Shown here piece after piece: positions 1 to 11,979 of a stretch of DNA of 64,000 bases (positions within the stretch are counted from its first letter, which is position 1; each line of letters begins with the position of its first letter). The notes beneath the pieces were generated by a model. It made no database searches. It was not told the DNA's origin and was given only the letters and a program-made list of their open reading frames with translations. The position numbers were made by a program, and so were the translations under genes. Source of the stretch: Eutrigla gurnardus (lineage: Eukaryota > Chordata > Actinopteri > Perciformes > Triglidae); contig OY741285.1 in NCBI GenBank assembly GCA_963514095.1, forward strand, positions 18,451,722 to 18,515,721, in the 5' to 3' direction.

Positions 1-1768
1 GCGAGAACCTCTCCATGGGGGTGAAGCACGCACTGAACATGGATACAGACACACGCACACCGATTTTTATATCTCAATCAAGAAGCCTTGCATACAACCT
101 GTCAAGGTCCCTCGTGGTTCTAATCGCTCACCCTTGATAAATAATGCAAAACCGGAGAGCCTACTTGATGATTATTGTAAATATAGAACACATTAATTGG
201 ATGGTTGGATAATATAATTATCAAATTGACTGATAATCAGCCATTGAAATTAAACTGTCAAAATGATCTATAGTGCTGATATTTTGCTCTTCAAATCCAC
301 CAGAGGTAGACTGATAAGAGGAGGAATGGAGGAAGAGAAATAGAGAATGGAAGTAAAATAGGGTGAGAGACCAGAGATGATTTACAAGCTCTTCACTTTC
401 ATTCTACTGAGACTTGTGGGAGTTTACCGTTAATGGGATAAGATCTCTCGGTAGGTTGTATTCACGGCACTGTATATCAAGTGGCACAGTGTCACGCAAC
501 ATGGTAAAACCAAATGCACAAATTTCAAAATATTGCTGATCAACTATGCAAATTCTTGCTTACGCTGCTGTTGCATTAAGTCTGTCCTCATTGATATAAA
601 TGCGGTGGACAAAATATTAAAAACAGCTTGCAGGGAAGTAGAATACAGTTCATAAGCAACACAAGCTACCGCCTTGCAACAAACAATTTCCACATTTAAA
701 CATCATAATCTTCATGAAGGTAGGATGTATTATGGCATTATTGTATAAAACTAGTTCTAGTTAGGGGTACCTAACAACCTGAGACTGATTGTATATTTCA
801 AATTAGGAAAGATACAGATGATTAATCGTCTCATTCAAAACATGGAGCATTAATTGAAATGTTGTTTCACCTATATGCTAAAGAACATCCAGTGATATAA
901 AACAAGAAAAAACAAGAATTCCAAGCATAAGAACAGAAGCTGCTTGCAGTTCAAAAGTGCATGACATATCTGAATAAGTCAACAATGAATATTCATAAAT
1001 CCCAGCAACTCCTTAATGCATATTTATAAACGGCAATTTGGTGTTTGACTTCTTAGTGCTAACCCTTGGGCTGGCTGTCATTGATAAATATTTATAACAA
1101 ATAGAAGAAGACAGAGGAAGTTCAATAAAACAGTCACACAGCACTGATCTGTCAGATTCAACTTGCATTACTACCTAGCAATTTTCCAAGTACCAAATGG
1201 CCCTCGCCATCCTGACTGCACTTCTGTTAACGTCTGATCCCTTTAGCTAGTCAAACATGAAGAAAGCCTTCGTGCAGCAGAAGCATAAAAAGTGGAGGCA
1301 TAACACAGACGCGGCTAATCAGAAAGTCACACAGAGAACAGAAACCTCTGTCAGTGCTATGAAAGAACGTACAATGAACCAGACGGAAAAATAAAAAACT
1401 TAGGTTAAATGATACAAGAAAAGAGAAGAAGTGAAAATGCTATGAGAGCAGCATGGCAGGCAGAGGGCTTAATAGATGCAAAGTAGAGATAAAATGTTAA
1501 GCAGACTTGGAGGTACCTTGGAGTGCCTGGGCATCTCCCAAAGCAGTTTGGTTTAATACTATGCCTGGCACACAGGAAGATGGGCTGCAAAACTGAGGGA
1601 GATTGAGATGTGCAATAGTGATTCGAGATGGCCGAGACTAATTATTCCCTGGCTCTTTGCTTTTATCTCTGATGGGGTGATAAAATATAAGGAAGGAGGG
1701 GAGGCCAAAGAGAGAGGCGGGAAAGACAGCGCTGTAGTGAGAGAGGGGCAACGCAAACAAGATGCAAG
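1..1768. other. Gene-free AT-rich DNA
   Basis: I see no coding exon, RNA gene or identifiable repeat in this stretch. The open frames near its right end (about 1405-1768) are short, overlap one another on both strands and have no recognisable domain, so I treat them as chance. It is moderately AT-rich single-copy-looking DNA. Confidence 0.5.
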
Positions 1769-1776
1769 CATGCAAG

Positions 1777-2685
1777 TAGGGTTGGGCGGTATGACGGTAT
1801 TATACCGTGTGACGGTATAAAAGTGTCTACCGGTAGAGAATTTGCAATACCGTTTATACCGGAGAAAGCGCAGATGTATGCGGCATCGCTCTGAGTCACT
1901 GTAATTACACCGCCTCGACACACGGGGCACTGCAGGCATTGCAGCAGACTGCTTGCGTGGTTGCATGAGCACGACGAAGAAGAAACAGCCTACCTGAGTA
2001 ATAACAATCATGGCGGAGGCGGAGAGTGAACGTCACGAGGAAACGGAGGCAGCGCGACCCACCTATGACGAAGAGGAGGAACTCGTTCCGAAAAAGGGCG
2101 CTACGTCTGTTGTGTGGAACTTTTTCGGATTTAGAAAATCCGACAACGAACAAAAAGCGATACTCTGCAAAGAGTGTCGCGCGACTGTTGCTGCTGCAGG
2201 TGGAAACAGTGGTAACCTCTTCCACCACTTAAAGTTAAAACATGCGAAGCAGTATTATGAGTCTTTCGCCAAAGGCACCCCGTATGACAATAAATCACAT
2301 CGATGGAGGGAGATAACGGAGGCCATCACGACACATACTTTTTCTCATTTGTTATTTTTATTTCTTATTAAGATGGAGCTCTGTGTTTACATTTGCACAC
2401 ACACTATAGCTTAAGTTAAAGCTGGAGTTCAAATGTTTACCAGACATTTGCACATTCTTTGTGGCTTATTATTTATTATATTATTATACTTTCTTTAAAA
2501 TAATGTTATGCTGCTGCGAAAAAATTAAAATAAAAGAGGTAAATGATCAAATGCGACAGTATGGTTATTTTTAAGCCATTAATTGAATTTACAGGGGGAA
2601 AAACCATACCGTGATATATACCGTTACCGTGATATGAAATGATCCATTCCGTGATATAACATTTTGCTCATACCGCCCAACCCTA
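1777..2685 (+). mobile_element. hAT DNA transposon, internally deleted copy with BED exon
   Basis: The ends are inverted repeats: TAGGGTTGGGCGGTAT at 1777-1792 and its exact reverse complement at 2670-2685. The flanks are 8-bp near-duplications, CATGCAAG (1769-1776) and CATGCATG (2686-2693), matching at 7 of 8 positions. An 8-bp duplication and a TAGGG end are hallmarks of the hAT superfamily. Short subterminal repeats based on ACCGTGATAT / ACGGTAT recur inside both ends, as expected for transposase-binding regions. At 909 bp it is far too short for a whole hAT transposase gene (usually about 600 residues). It holds only the N-terminal BED finger on the plus strand, so it is a non-autonomous deletion derivative that would depend on enzyme made elsewhere. 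Confidence 0.9.
2010..2414 (+). pseudogene. BED zinc-finger N-terminal fragment of a hAT transposase
   Basis: The frame opens with ATG in AT-rich leader DNA and encodes an acidic start (residues 5-26), then a BED-type zinc finger at about residues 31-80. Visible finger residues are W36 and F38-F39, then the zinc ligands C53-x2-C56 and H73-x4-H78. BED fingers bind DNA and sit at the N-terminus of many hAT transposases and of ZBED proteins derived from them. After about residue 110 the frame runs into non-coding element DNA with a hydrophobic nonsense tail (residues 112-134). The catalytic RNase-H-like domain and the C-terminal dimerisation domain are absent. It therefore cannot act as a transposase. 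A short DNA-binding peptide is possible in principle, but nothing here shows that it is made. Its boundaries lie wholly inside the 1777-2685 element. Confidence 0.75.
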
Positions 2686-2693
2686 CATGCATG

Positions 2694-3723
2694 CCACGCA
2701 GACACACACTCATTCATCCGCAGGAAGGTGGAGGCCAAAGAAAACATTGATCACTGATCAGCATCTCCAATAGTGCCTCTCATTAGGAAGTGCATCAGAG
2801 CTCCTCAGTGATGTCTATCTGGAATCAGCACCAGCAGGGGCAGAAAAACACTCCGGGGACATATGCTGACATAACTAATGATTATTCTCATTCACAATCT
2901 ACTCTTTCCCATTGTTATTAAAGCCTGCAAATATTATTTTAAATGCTTTAAAAATCACAACTACTATTACACTACTGCTAATTACAGTAATGCAAATTAA
3001 GCTGCAAGTAATCAATATCTAAGCCATGAGTACAATATGCAGAGTGAAACATTTACAGTAAATACAGCTTACAAAAGAATCTATCTATGTGATCTATCTA
3101 TCTCTCTCTCTCATTAGCTACTTAACTGTATGAATATTTAATACACTACGTCTAGGAACAATTATCCCTTTCCTGAGGTTTTCTTCATTACTTTCAGCCA
3201 GTATGACTTCAACATGAGTTCCAACAAATATATTTTAACATAGTTTACTTACCCAATCCCTTAGCTTAATGTAAAAACTAAAATATGTGTACTAGCTGCT
3301 AGCTTAAACTGACTCTGTGGCGCTAGATAGCTATCTGAGTTTAGCCAGAAACTATCAAAGAAATACGCAGATTTATTTTCTAATGATTTGTAACAATGAA
3401 GTTTCTTTTATAATAAACAATTAAGTTAGACAAATTATGAACATGTGCTTACAAGTCTATAGTGTTTTGTAAACGCTATTACCTTAAACAGGGGGGATAA
3501 CAAGGGAACATGTCACGAACTGCTGTCGGCTTCATTCGTCCGTCTTGACGGAGAGGAGCGCTGATACGCCCCCTAGTGGAGCCCTAGTGGGCATTACCAG
3601 CAGACATTAACCCACAGACAGGGATCTGCATCTATAGGAATCTACTGCATCACCCAACGAGGACTGGGGGAATGAGTCCTTTTTTTAAAATATGTTTCTT
3701 CAATAAGGTAACTAACACAAGAT
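2694..3723. other. Gene-free stretch with a short CTAT/CT-rich tract
   Basis: No coding or RNA gene is visible. A short tetranucleotide-like tract (CTAT units followed by CT units) lies at about 3080-3115. The rest is AT-rich and looks unique. Confidence 0.45.
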
Positions 3724-3726
3724 TAA

Positions 3727-4712
3727 GGGCCCTAGTTTCGTACACCAGGGGCAGTCGGGGTACAGCGCACATGCGCCACGCCAACGGGGTGTGTCCGCCT
3801 GGACTTTGCAAGTTTCGTGCCCGACGCAGGCATGTCTATCACAAAACAGGGTCAGGGTGCACAGCAGTAGACATAATGGTGGCGAGAACCCGGTGCCTGC
3901 ACGAGCTGGCCGGGCCATTCATCATCATCATCACCATCTTCATCATCTGCGCTCCACAGCTGCACCGGATACCCCGTCCAACACCAGAACGGCGGGACAC
4001 CGGGACCTCGCGGGCCGCTCAGACCAGCTGCAGCCCCAACTCCGGTTCCAGCTCTTGGCAAAGTTGCGTGTTTCTCAGACAACAGGCTGCCGAGGCGCGA
4101 GACCAGCGCACAAGCAGAACACGATCCCCAAAAGTGCTGTATTTTTTTTAAGGATTTTTTCAGGCATAGACACATTTTATTAGCAGTGGATAGATATGAA
4201 AAACAGGAGAGAGAGAGAGAGAGAGGGAGGTGCGACATGCAGCAAAAGACCTTCGGACGGGATTCGAACAGGGGTCGGCGGCGTATGCGTACGTGTAACA
4301 TACATGGCATGCGCTCTAACCACTCCGCCACCTGCGCGCCCCTAAATCTGACGTCAGATGTGACGGGACAATCTATATAGATATAAATTCACGTGTTGAT
4401 TCAATTAGTTGCATTAAATAGTGTTTGTTGTGATTATTTATTGCATTTAAATGTGCCTGGAACTGTGGAAACCTGCCTGTGAGGTCTTGGTGACATGTGC
4501 GCACTGCGCGCCGGTGAGCCAAACTGCCACGGGCTTTCAGCGCAGTCTCGGCGAGGCTTTTTGCCACGAAACTTCCGCTGCGCCAAGCTGAATCTGTGAC
4601 GCCTCCCCCTGCTGCGCCGCCACACCCATCTTGGCGCAGGCGATCCACCAAACTGCCAAACTTGCATTATGCCAGCTCCGCCACCCTGCGCTGCGCCACG
4701 AAACTAGGGCCC
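3727..4712. mobile_element. PIF/Harbinger-like non-autonomous DNA transposon
   Basis: The termini are 15-bp perfect inverted repeats, GGGCCCTAGTTTCGT at 3727-3741 and its reverse complement at 4698-4712. They are flanked by the trinucleotide TAA on both sides (3724-3726 and 4713-4715). A 3-bp TWA-type duplication and a GGG-starting end are typical of PIF/Harbinger elements, and fish genomes contain many MITEs beginning GGGCCCTA. The interior is GC-rich, with runs of GCGCCA/GGCGCA motifs near the right end and a CAT-rich tract around 3918-3950. There is no transposase or Myb-like gene, so the copy is non-autonomous. A tRNA-derived SINE has inserted at about 4145-4342, which accounts for roughly a fifth of its length. 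Confidence 0.85.
4145..4342 (-). mobile_element. tRNA-derived SINE nested in the Harbinger-like element
   Basis: On the minus strand the unit begins near 4342 with a tRNA-like head. The RNA polymerase III A box reads TGGCGGAGTGGTTAGAGCG (4312-4330) and the B box reads GTTCGAATCCC (4259-4269). Downstream comes a CT-rich body (the GA tract at 4206-4227 on the plus strand), an AATAAAA-like motif and an A-rich tail (T-run at about 4140-4160 on the plus strand). This order of tRNA head, unrelated body and A-rich tail is the standard plan of fish SINEs. The head resembles a Leu/Ser-type tRNA but cannot fold into a normal mature tRNA, so I do not call it a tRNA gene. I could not identify a clear target duplication. 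Confidence 0.8.
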
Positions 4713-5467
4713 TAAGAGGTTTTTTTGTGTCTGGAGGTCTAGAAAAATACATCACCATACATATTCTTTAAATCTACCAGCACTTTGGCAACATTAACAT
4801 TTCTGAAAATCAAGTTATTTTGTCTGAATTATTCGTATGCATGTCACAATGTGGAACACCCCTCAACCTGAGTGCAGCTCACAATGTGACCGTTGATAAA
4901 TGTGGCTTAGTTAACATGCTGCATCGCCTGTCTTATGTCACAGCCACGACAGTAAATGCAGAGCCTCACCCATAATAACTACCAAATTTGTATGCACTTT
5001 CAATGCATGCAAACACTAAAACAAAAATCCAAACCCAACTCGAGCTTCCACCTTGCAGCTGTGTGCTTCCTGTGCAACACAAAGCAATTATTGTGCGATA
5101 GCGGCCCCCTCATTTGCATACAGCACAACTCATGCCAGAGGATGCTCCCTGGAGCCACGGCCCAGGTCGACTAAAAGCCACGTGTGTGTATGCGTGTGTG
5201 TGGGTGCGTGTGTGCAGGTTAGTGTGTCAGACGGACGCTCGCGACCCAGTCTGCGGCACACAGTCAATTAAATCAGCGCTCTCATTAATGAGAACAGTGC
5301 CAGGTACAAATGCCTGGCCTGGGGTTGGAATTCATAATTCAGAAGAACTCGGAGAATTCATTTTGTAAAATAACAAGAGCTATAGTCAGGGACATTTCTC
5401 TTATTTCCTTCCAAAATACTCTTAAAAAAGGTGGAAACAACCTTTTTTTAATTTTCAATGTCAATCA

Positions 5468-5500
5468 TACACACACATACGCACACACACACACACACAC
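5468..5500. repeat. (CA)n microsatellite
   Basis: Interrupted CA tract ending just before GTTTGGCAC. A looser GT-rich tract precedes it at about 5181-5215. Confidence 0.9.
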
Positions 5501-6063
5501 GTTTGGCACATATTTTCAAGAAACGAATTAAGCTAACACATCAAGAAATATTTTAAATCCAAATCCCATTTAAATAGCTTTTGAACCAAGTCATCTTTAC
5601 TTTGTGGTGAATCTTTTCAGATGACAGCTTTTTGTGATATCTATGGCCTCTGATGAACTCAGGAACTGGACATTCCTTCATGATGAACAAAAACACATCA
5701 GACTGAAGGTAATGCAGGCTGTACATCGGGTCTGAAATGATCTTGCCCGTGTTTTTTTTTTCCATCGTCAGAGAAATGTCTCGTATAATTTGCGCCAAAG
5801 TGCATTTTTCCATAACATATCACCACCTTTACAGGTATTCTCAGCTGTAGTTAGCTTAGTGCAAACCACACGCCTGAGTTCTCACAGATAAGTCAGGCAA
5901 GTCGACGTGCACGTGGGCTACATTCCAGTTCCCAGAAGGCTGTGGTGCTGCGGCTGCATTCGTGAGCAGAAACCTCCCTCCAAGCCTCCAAGCCTCCAAT
6001 CCTCCGGAGTCCAGTGCTCCCGGACACAACATACATATTTCAGGTGTAGCCTGGGGGTCGCGT

Positions 6064-6096
<33 letters not shown>
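6064..6096. repeat. (CA)n microsatellite
   Basis: Uninterrupted CA tract. It lies only about 115 bases from a GT tract, so the two could pair in single-stranded DNA. Confidence 0.95.
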
Positions 6097-6102
<6 letters not shown>

Positions 6103-6208
6103 GGTGCCTTTTTTTTTTACACTTGAATATAAAAAAACTTACTAAGTGGTTTTGATGGGCACAGCCAGCTGTCTGTCAGTAGCATTGTCATTCTTTGATG
6201 GCAGGTGT

Positions 6209-6211
<3 letters not shown>

Positions 6212-6248
<37 letters not shown>

Positions 6249-6264
6249 GCGTGTGTGTGTGTGT
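6212..6264. repeat. (GT)n microsatellite
   Basis: GT tract with two GC interruptions near its right end. Confidence 0.95.
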
Positions 6265-6375
6265 TTGTGATGCAGATGAGGATGGAAGTTTGCTGGTGGT
6301 CTAACTGAGCTGCTAATGGCCCTGCTGGGTGTGAAAATCTGTCTTTCTTTATTTAGCACACTGGTCTGGCCCTCT

Positions 6376-6376
<1 letters not shown>

Positions 6377-6438
<62 letters not shown>

Positions 6439-6462
6439 GTGTGTGTGTGTGTATGTGCGTGC
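6377..6462. repeat. Long (GT)n microsatellite
   Basis: About 85 bases of GT with a few GC/AT interruptions. One of the longest alternating purine-pyrimidine runs in the window. Confidence 0.95.
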
Positions 6463-8449
6463 GCTGACTGATATTTTTCTCATCCCTAAGAGACACTCAA
6501 ACCAAGGCCAGCTGCTGATTTTACCACCCAGCGTCAATGCACACACACATATATGGCACGCGGATTATACAGAACCGATCAGCTGTTGCCATTTTGTTCG
6601 CACACATAGCCGTAACGCGTCCATACATACAGATACATGTGCCCTAACATGCATCGCGCCCTAGCACACCACTTTTGGCACATCTCCAGTGTATTACCGT
6701 TGGCCCTTTTTGTTCAATTCACAGCTTGGTGCTGCCTCCTCCTCCTCGCCTGTAACACTGCATTTCCCATGAGACCCTGCTGCAGCCACTTATCCCTACT
6801 CTGGTCTTCCAGCGCTGCAGGTCCAAATCCCCTGCGCTGTCCAGGAGACTGTGGGCAGGAGAGGCTGACCCGGCCAAAGAGAACTTCATTAGTGATCTCA
6901 TTCATAGTTGTGTATCATTCGTTAAAGGCCTTGATGTGGTCAGATTTCAATACATGCCACATTCAGCAGATGCAGAACACCAGCATTAGATGTTGGTGAT
7001 CTCAATCTCGTCATTCTATGAAGAAAAAGTAATATGATGAATGAGATAAAAAACAAAGAAAAAAAATCATGGTTCTGCTATATAATGAAGCGATTTTAAT
7101 CAGATGTTTCAGTAAGATTCTTTATCTCTGTGGGACACAGAAGAATCTGGTAGCAGCATCCTTACCAAGTGATGTTAGGTGTTGCAAGTGCTTTGCTTTT
7201 AAAGAGTTTACAAGCGTAGCAGGGCCGGGGGAACCATTGATCTATAAAACGATAAATCATCTTCAAAAAGTTTGAAAACTGATATCACTCATATTTCTGT
7301 CCCCTCCTCTTATTCCCATCTCCTCCGGTGTTGGGATACGACAACACTGTCTGGCCACAATCAATCAGAGCCGCTCAAAACATTAAAGAGCGTCTACCTG
7401 TTAATGCAGCCTGGGCAAAGAGGGACGGCGGTCGTAAATCTGCGAGCTAACCTTTAGCCACGACAGGCTAAGCTCTCAGCTTGCATGCTTACCTTTATCG
7501 CTTACCCCCCAGCAATCCTCTCCTCACCTCTGATGATGACTTGCAAAGCTACACTAAGCAGCTAATGCCGTGCAGCTGAGCCACACACGCAGACACACAA
7601 AAAAGTTTGAACACACAGGTGGATGGAAGATTATGCAGCGTTAAAAAATGAAAGAAAATGTGATTTAATGTATGCCGATACATGCTTCTCCACTCCGGTT
7701 ACTTTTGTGTAATTGCCTTCTGCACAGAACGTTGTGTACGTGGAATGTGTGTGTTTACTCAGGAGCAAGCTGGTTTAATTTCCCACAAGATATCCAGGAA
7801 GAGAAATCTCCTCAGTGCTGGAGTGTGGTGCATAGTACACTGAGCATATTGTGCCATTATGTTTATGGAGGCAAATCAATTCCTGTAATATAGGACACAA
7901 TAAAGCAGAGAGGCATCTCGTGTATCAGGATCGTATGGCTGAAAAAATCCCGCTTGAAAAATCCCTGGCGGATAACCTTCGCCATGCTACGCTGAAACGG
8001 GCAGCATTTAACATCTTCCATTCAAGAGCTCATGTACTTAACATTTTAGACAAATATATACGTCAGGGGAGATTTTCTACCTCAGGTGATGTGAAGAAAC
8101 GGGGGAGTTTTAAAATGGTAAAAGCGTACATGGAATTGAAGGGCTTATTATATGATGGTCTATATGAAAGGCTTTAGGCTCTCAGACAGCAGGAGCGATG
8201 TGTGAGCGCAATCAGAGGAAATACGTGAACAAACAGACGTAGCTATGCCAGACAGTAACGCGCCAGTGAACCAGCAAACCCTCGGCTTACAGTGGATGGG
8301 TGTGTCTGCAGTCCTGCCCCTCTGACCTGCGCCTTCCAACATTGTTCGTTTGCTGATCAATAATGTATGGGAAGGTTACAGCAGGAGACTCGCAGACAGA
8401 TGGAGGAGGAGAAAAGAAGAGTTTACTTCCTTCAGCGTTGTCCATGCAG

Positions 8450-8513
<64 letters not shown>
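8450..8513. repeat. Perfect (CA)n microsatellite
   Basis: Sixty-four bases of uninterrupted CA. Its purity suggests it is length-variable between individuals. Confidence 0.95.
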
Positions 8514-8516
<3 letters not shown>

Positions 8517-11031
8517 GCGTTTGCCAAACTGGCAAGTTGAACTTCATCATAACTGCCCGTGTTCATCGAGCCAAGTTAATAATTCAATGCGAGAATAGAC
8601 CGAGTGTTGCTCGTGTGTCAGCCACAAAATAACACATTTCTCCCTCCGTCTTGGCCACCCGCTCATTACATGTCAGTCGGCCAAATCACGTGGAACCGTT
8701 TCATTATTATGTGTGCACAGTGTTATCGGTGCACACTGCACAAATCCAATCATCCGTGCAAATATGGACGGATGTGTGGAGAGATGCCAAGCGGCGATTC
8801 TGCCACAAGGAGGACTCTATCGGAGCCTACAGGTGGACAGTGGACAGTGAGACATTGCCTTTGTCTCACCCTTCAGAGGCAACTCCAACTGTCTTTACAT
8901 GGAAACGTTTGAAGGATGGTATTGACCCTTTGCATATGCCCCTCCCCCTGCTGCTACTCAATCAACCTCTCACCTTGGAGCTCACACTGTCACCAACTGC
9001 ACTCCCTGCATAAATATGTAAATTTGGAGAAATGGAAAAGGCCATTTTAGTGAGGATGAATCCAGGATGTCAAACGGATTAAGCACTGAAAACAGGTTAA
9101 AAAGATAGAGATAGAAGCTACAGATCACACGCCTGCCAATCAAGACAATGCCATTAAGGACAACACTGTTCCTGTGCAGCAGAGTAGGTGTGTATTTTGG
9201 TTACATTCATTAAATTGCAAAAACAGCATGTATGCTTTTCATGCTTTTTTTTCATTAACAGTAGTTAATGATGCACTGCTAATGTTAGCGCAGCAGGTTT
9301 TTATGTTGAAACGTAATGTGCAGAATCAAATACGTCTTTTCAACCTCTCGTGTCACTATGACACAATGTTCAACCACGACTCCACAAATCCATGAAACCA
9401 GCCTGAAAAGAACATCTCAAAGAACCGGAGCAGGAGGTCTATGGAGCAGAGCCGGTGAGATAGTGATTCCAGTCTGTATTCAAGGGACGGGACTTAGAGG
9501 AGGGTTATAATGCAGAAAGTCAAGTAAAAAAAAATATCCCGTAATGCAATTTGCAAAAGACTATCGTAGTTGTTGATGGTTTTGTCCGGGATGCCAGACT
9601 CAGGTAAAACTTCAGATTTCCAAACTGAAGGAGAAGAAAGTCAGGAACCAGGAAACAACTCAAACAAATGTGTTATTCATAGTACTGTGGACATGCCAGT
9701 CTTTTTCCTCAGTGCTCATTCAAAATGAAAAAAAATTAACATCAAGAGTATTTCGTTATGAGGCCATGTCACACAAAAAACCCAGCATATGTAAGGAGTA
9801 AATTACCACGAACAACGGCTCTCAGCAGAGAATGTAACACTGACCAATCATCTAAAAATAAGTCTGAATGAAATGCAACTGATTATCGACTCAGTCAAAG
9901 GCGCTCATTTAACAAAGGGCTAAATTGACGAGCACCGCGGCGAGTTGTAATAATGAACTGGAACATTGCCCGTTGCCTCGTCAGTTCACTTTATCAGAAG
10001 GAGTTTGCTCTGGTTGCCATAGAGAGAGCTCACCACATTCGGTCGTCACAATGACGAGCAGGTGTAAGCGAGATGCCGTTGAAAGAATCCACGAAAAAAG
10101 GCCAGCGAGCAGACCGAGCGTGAAGAGTTCTCTTTGTCAAACATCCGTTGGTGCTGGACAATGAGTGTCGGCTTGAAAAGTCTCACAATTGTAAAATTTA
10201 GTAAATTTGATTAGTGCCGGTCAATATACAGATAGCAACCGATGCTACACTTGTTCACTCTGGAGAACCAATTCCACTACGACGTCCATGTGTGCCCCCG
10301 TTGACGGTCGCTCCAGGAGAAAGCATCAGCTACATAAATGTAATGTTATGATGATTGTCTGTGTGTGCACGCATACGTACGGTACGCTTAAGATACGCGC
10401 CTGCATCCATCAGTCACACAGCAGGGGTACGCTTAAAGTGAATGTCCTTTTTGCACACACACACACACACACAGCGTGCTGCTGCGATCTTGACAAAGTC
10501 TCCTCACATAACGGAGCTGCATCCGTACGCACGTCTCCCACCTCATCCATCTCACCTACCACCCCCCGTCTGCTGGCGGCTTTCAGCTCATCCTTGGGCA
10601 CAAAGGCATGTACATATAAACAAGCCCCCCCCCCCTGTGCAACAAAAACACACACACATACTGTAAGTGAACCTTCCCACCTCCCCAGGATAAACGGCAT
10701 CATCGCTCTGACCCCTTTGTGCTCCCCTAATGAAGGCCATGTCTTAATGAAGCCAAGGGGATGGATGGGGCTGTTTTCACTGCTCCGCAAGCCAATTAGC
10801 ACCTTCTTACCTTCTGCCATACATTTTCCCGTGACCTCCTGCCATGCTCTCTCACAGCAATCAGGGCTGCTTTACCCCATTGCGTTTCCTTTTTCTCTGA
10901 TTGCGTCCACTGTGTATCTGTATATAAGTGTTTGGAGATTCAGAATGAAGCAGCTGGAAGGGCAGGAGCTAAGTGTACTAAATGCTGTGGTAAATTACGC
11001 TATGTTTCACTTTTCTTCATTTTCTTCTGTG
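8514..11031. other. Gene-free stretch
   Basis: No gene recognised. The long frame at 10207-11061 (284 codons) crosses a CA tract and a C-run and has no domain-like composition, so I regard it as chance. A short CA tract lies at 10454-10473 and a C-run at about 10625-10636. Confidence 0.45.
10454..10473. repeat. Short (CA)n microsatellite
   Basis: Ten CA units between unique flanks. Confidence 0.9.
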
Positions 11032-11042
11032 ATATTTATTGC

Positions 11043-11146
11043 TGCCTTCGCCCAGTTTTAGCTGGGCTCGGCTCCAGCCCCCCCTTCCCCCCCACCCGCA
11101 ACCTTCAGCACGATCAGTGGCGATTGATGATGGATGGATAATACAT
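11043..11146 (+). mobile_element. 5'-truncated LINE tail with 11-bp target duplication
   Basis: A 104-bp block reads like the extreme 3' end of a fish LINE. It has a GCTGGG..GGCTCCAGCCCCCC motif, a CGCAACC stretch and a terminal GATGGATGGATA tail. It is bracketed by an exact 11-bp direct repeat, ATATTTATTGC, at 11032-11042 and 11147-11157. Severe 5' truncation, a short-repeat tail and a direct repeat of this size fit target-primed reverse transcription on the plus strand. The exact LINE clade (L2-, CR1- or RTE-like) cannot be settled from the tail alone. Confidence 0.75.
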
Positions 11147-11157
11147 ATATTTATTGC

Positions 11158-11979
11158 AAAAAAAGCACTTATTCTTTACTTATTAGTGCAGGGTTGTAAC
11201 TTGTGGCCGAGGGTGTGTATTTAAATGTTGGCACAAAAGCCCGGCTGTGGTCCTTTACACTCCTACAGGGGTCAATGTGTGTCCCTTTTTGCGTTTGGCT
11301 CTTTGTGTTGTACACAGGCGCAGAGTAAAAGCACCACTGTGGCCATTCAGAGCAACCATAATATTTCATTAATGAGCTTTTCAATTTAGGTGTTATTTGT
11401 GATCAGGCCGCAGTATAGGCTATTGTGCAGGTATGGGTCACGGGAAGGAATGACGAAAGTGGATGAAGCATAAAAGGGCAGCATGAAAAGAAGTGGGCTG
11501 GAGGAGCAGAGTGATTATAAAGCTGGAGGTACAAAAACATCCTCTAAATGCAAAGCTCTATAATCAAGTCTAAAGTTAGGTTATGGTGGGCAAACAAGGG
11601 TGTTATTTTCATCACAGCGCACAGAAACTCCTAAGCCAGGAACGATATTGGATGGGCATTAAGACCGGATATGTTGTTGCGACGAGGCTCGCAGGGCTGC
11701 TACATCCTGAGCCTCAAGCCAGTTTACTGTCAAATTATTCCGTGTACTCTGCGAGACAATCTGTCATGGCACATCATTGTAGCAAACAAGGAGCTTTCAT
11801 GATTTTTTTTTATTTTCACACTATTTCCTCATAAAGATTGAAGGGATGGAGAAAGGAGAGAGTTAGAGGAGCAGGCAGCAAATTATCGACAGTCCAAATA
11901 AAATGCTGTCTTCATTTGGATGGAAGGCCAAACATTGAGGAAAAAACAACTTTAAAACCCAACTTTAAAAGTCGCCAGG
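11158..11979. other. Gene-free stretch
   Basis: No exon, RNA gene or identifiable repeat seen. Confidence 0.45.

Larger units (their letters stand above)
4716..8449. other. Gene-free, microsatellite-rich stretch
   Basis: No convincing exon is visible. The open frames here are microsatellite readings (Thr-His or Val-Cys repeats) or short chance frames. One 108-codon frame at 7851-8177 has balanced composition but no recognised domain. Between the dinucleotide tracts the DNA looks unique, including a TAAT-containing block around 5255-5345. Confidence 0.45.

Noticed and set aside
3672..4331. Overlapping frames of 130-159 codons on both strands
   Set aside because: They lie inside the GC-rich Harbinger-like element and its SINE. 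GC-rich DNA has few stops, and nothing resembles a transposase.
4255..4340. tRNA gene on the minus strand
   Set aside because: A and B boxes are present, but the segment is the head of a SINE with a CT-rich body and tail and does not fold as a complete tRNA.
10207..11061. Longest open frame in the window (284 codons, plus)
   Set aside because: It crosses a CA tract, a C-run and the LINE tail site, has low-complexity His-Thr stretches and no recognisable domain. It is most likely a chance frame.
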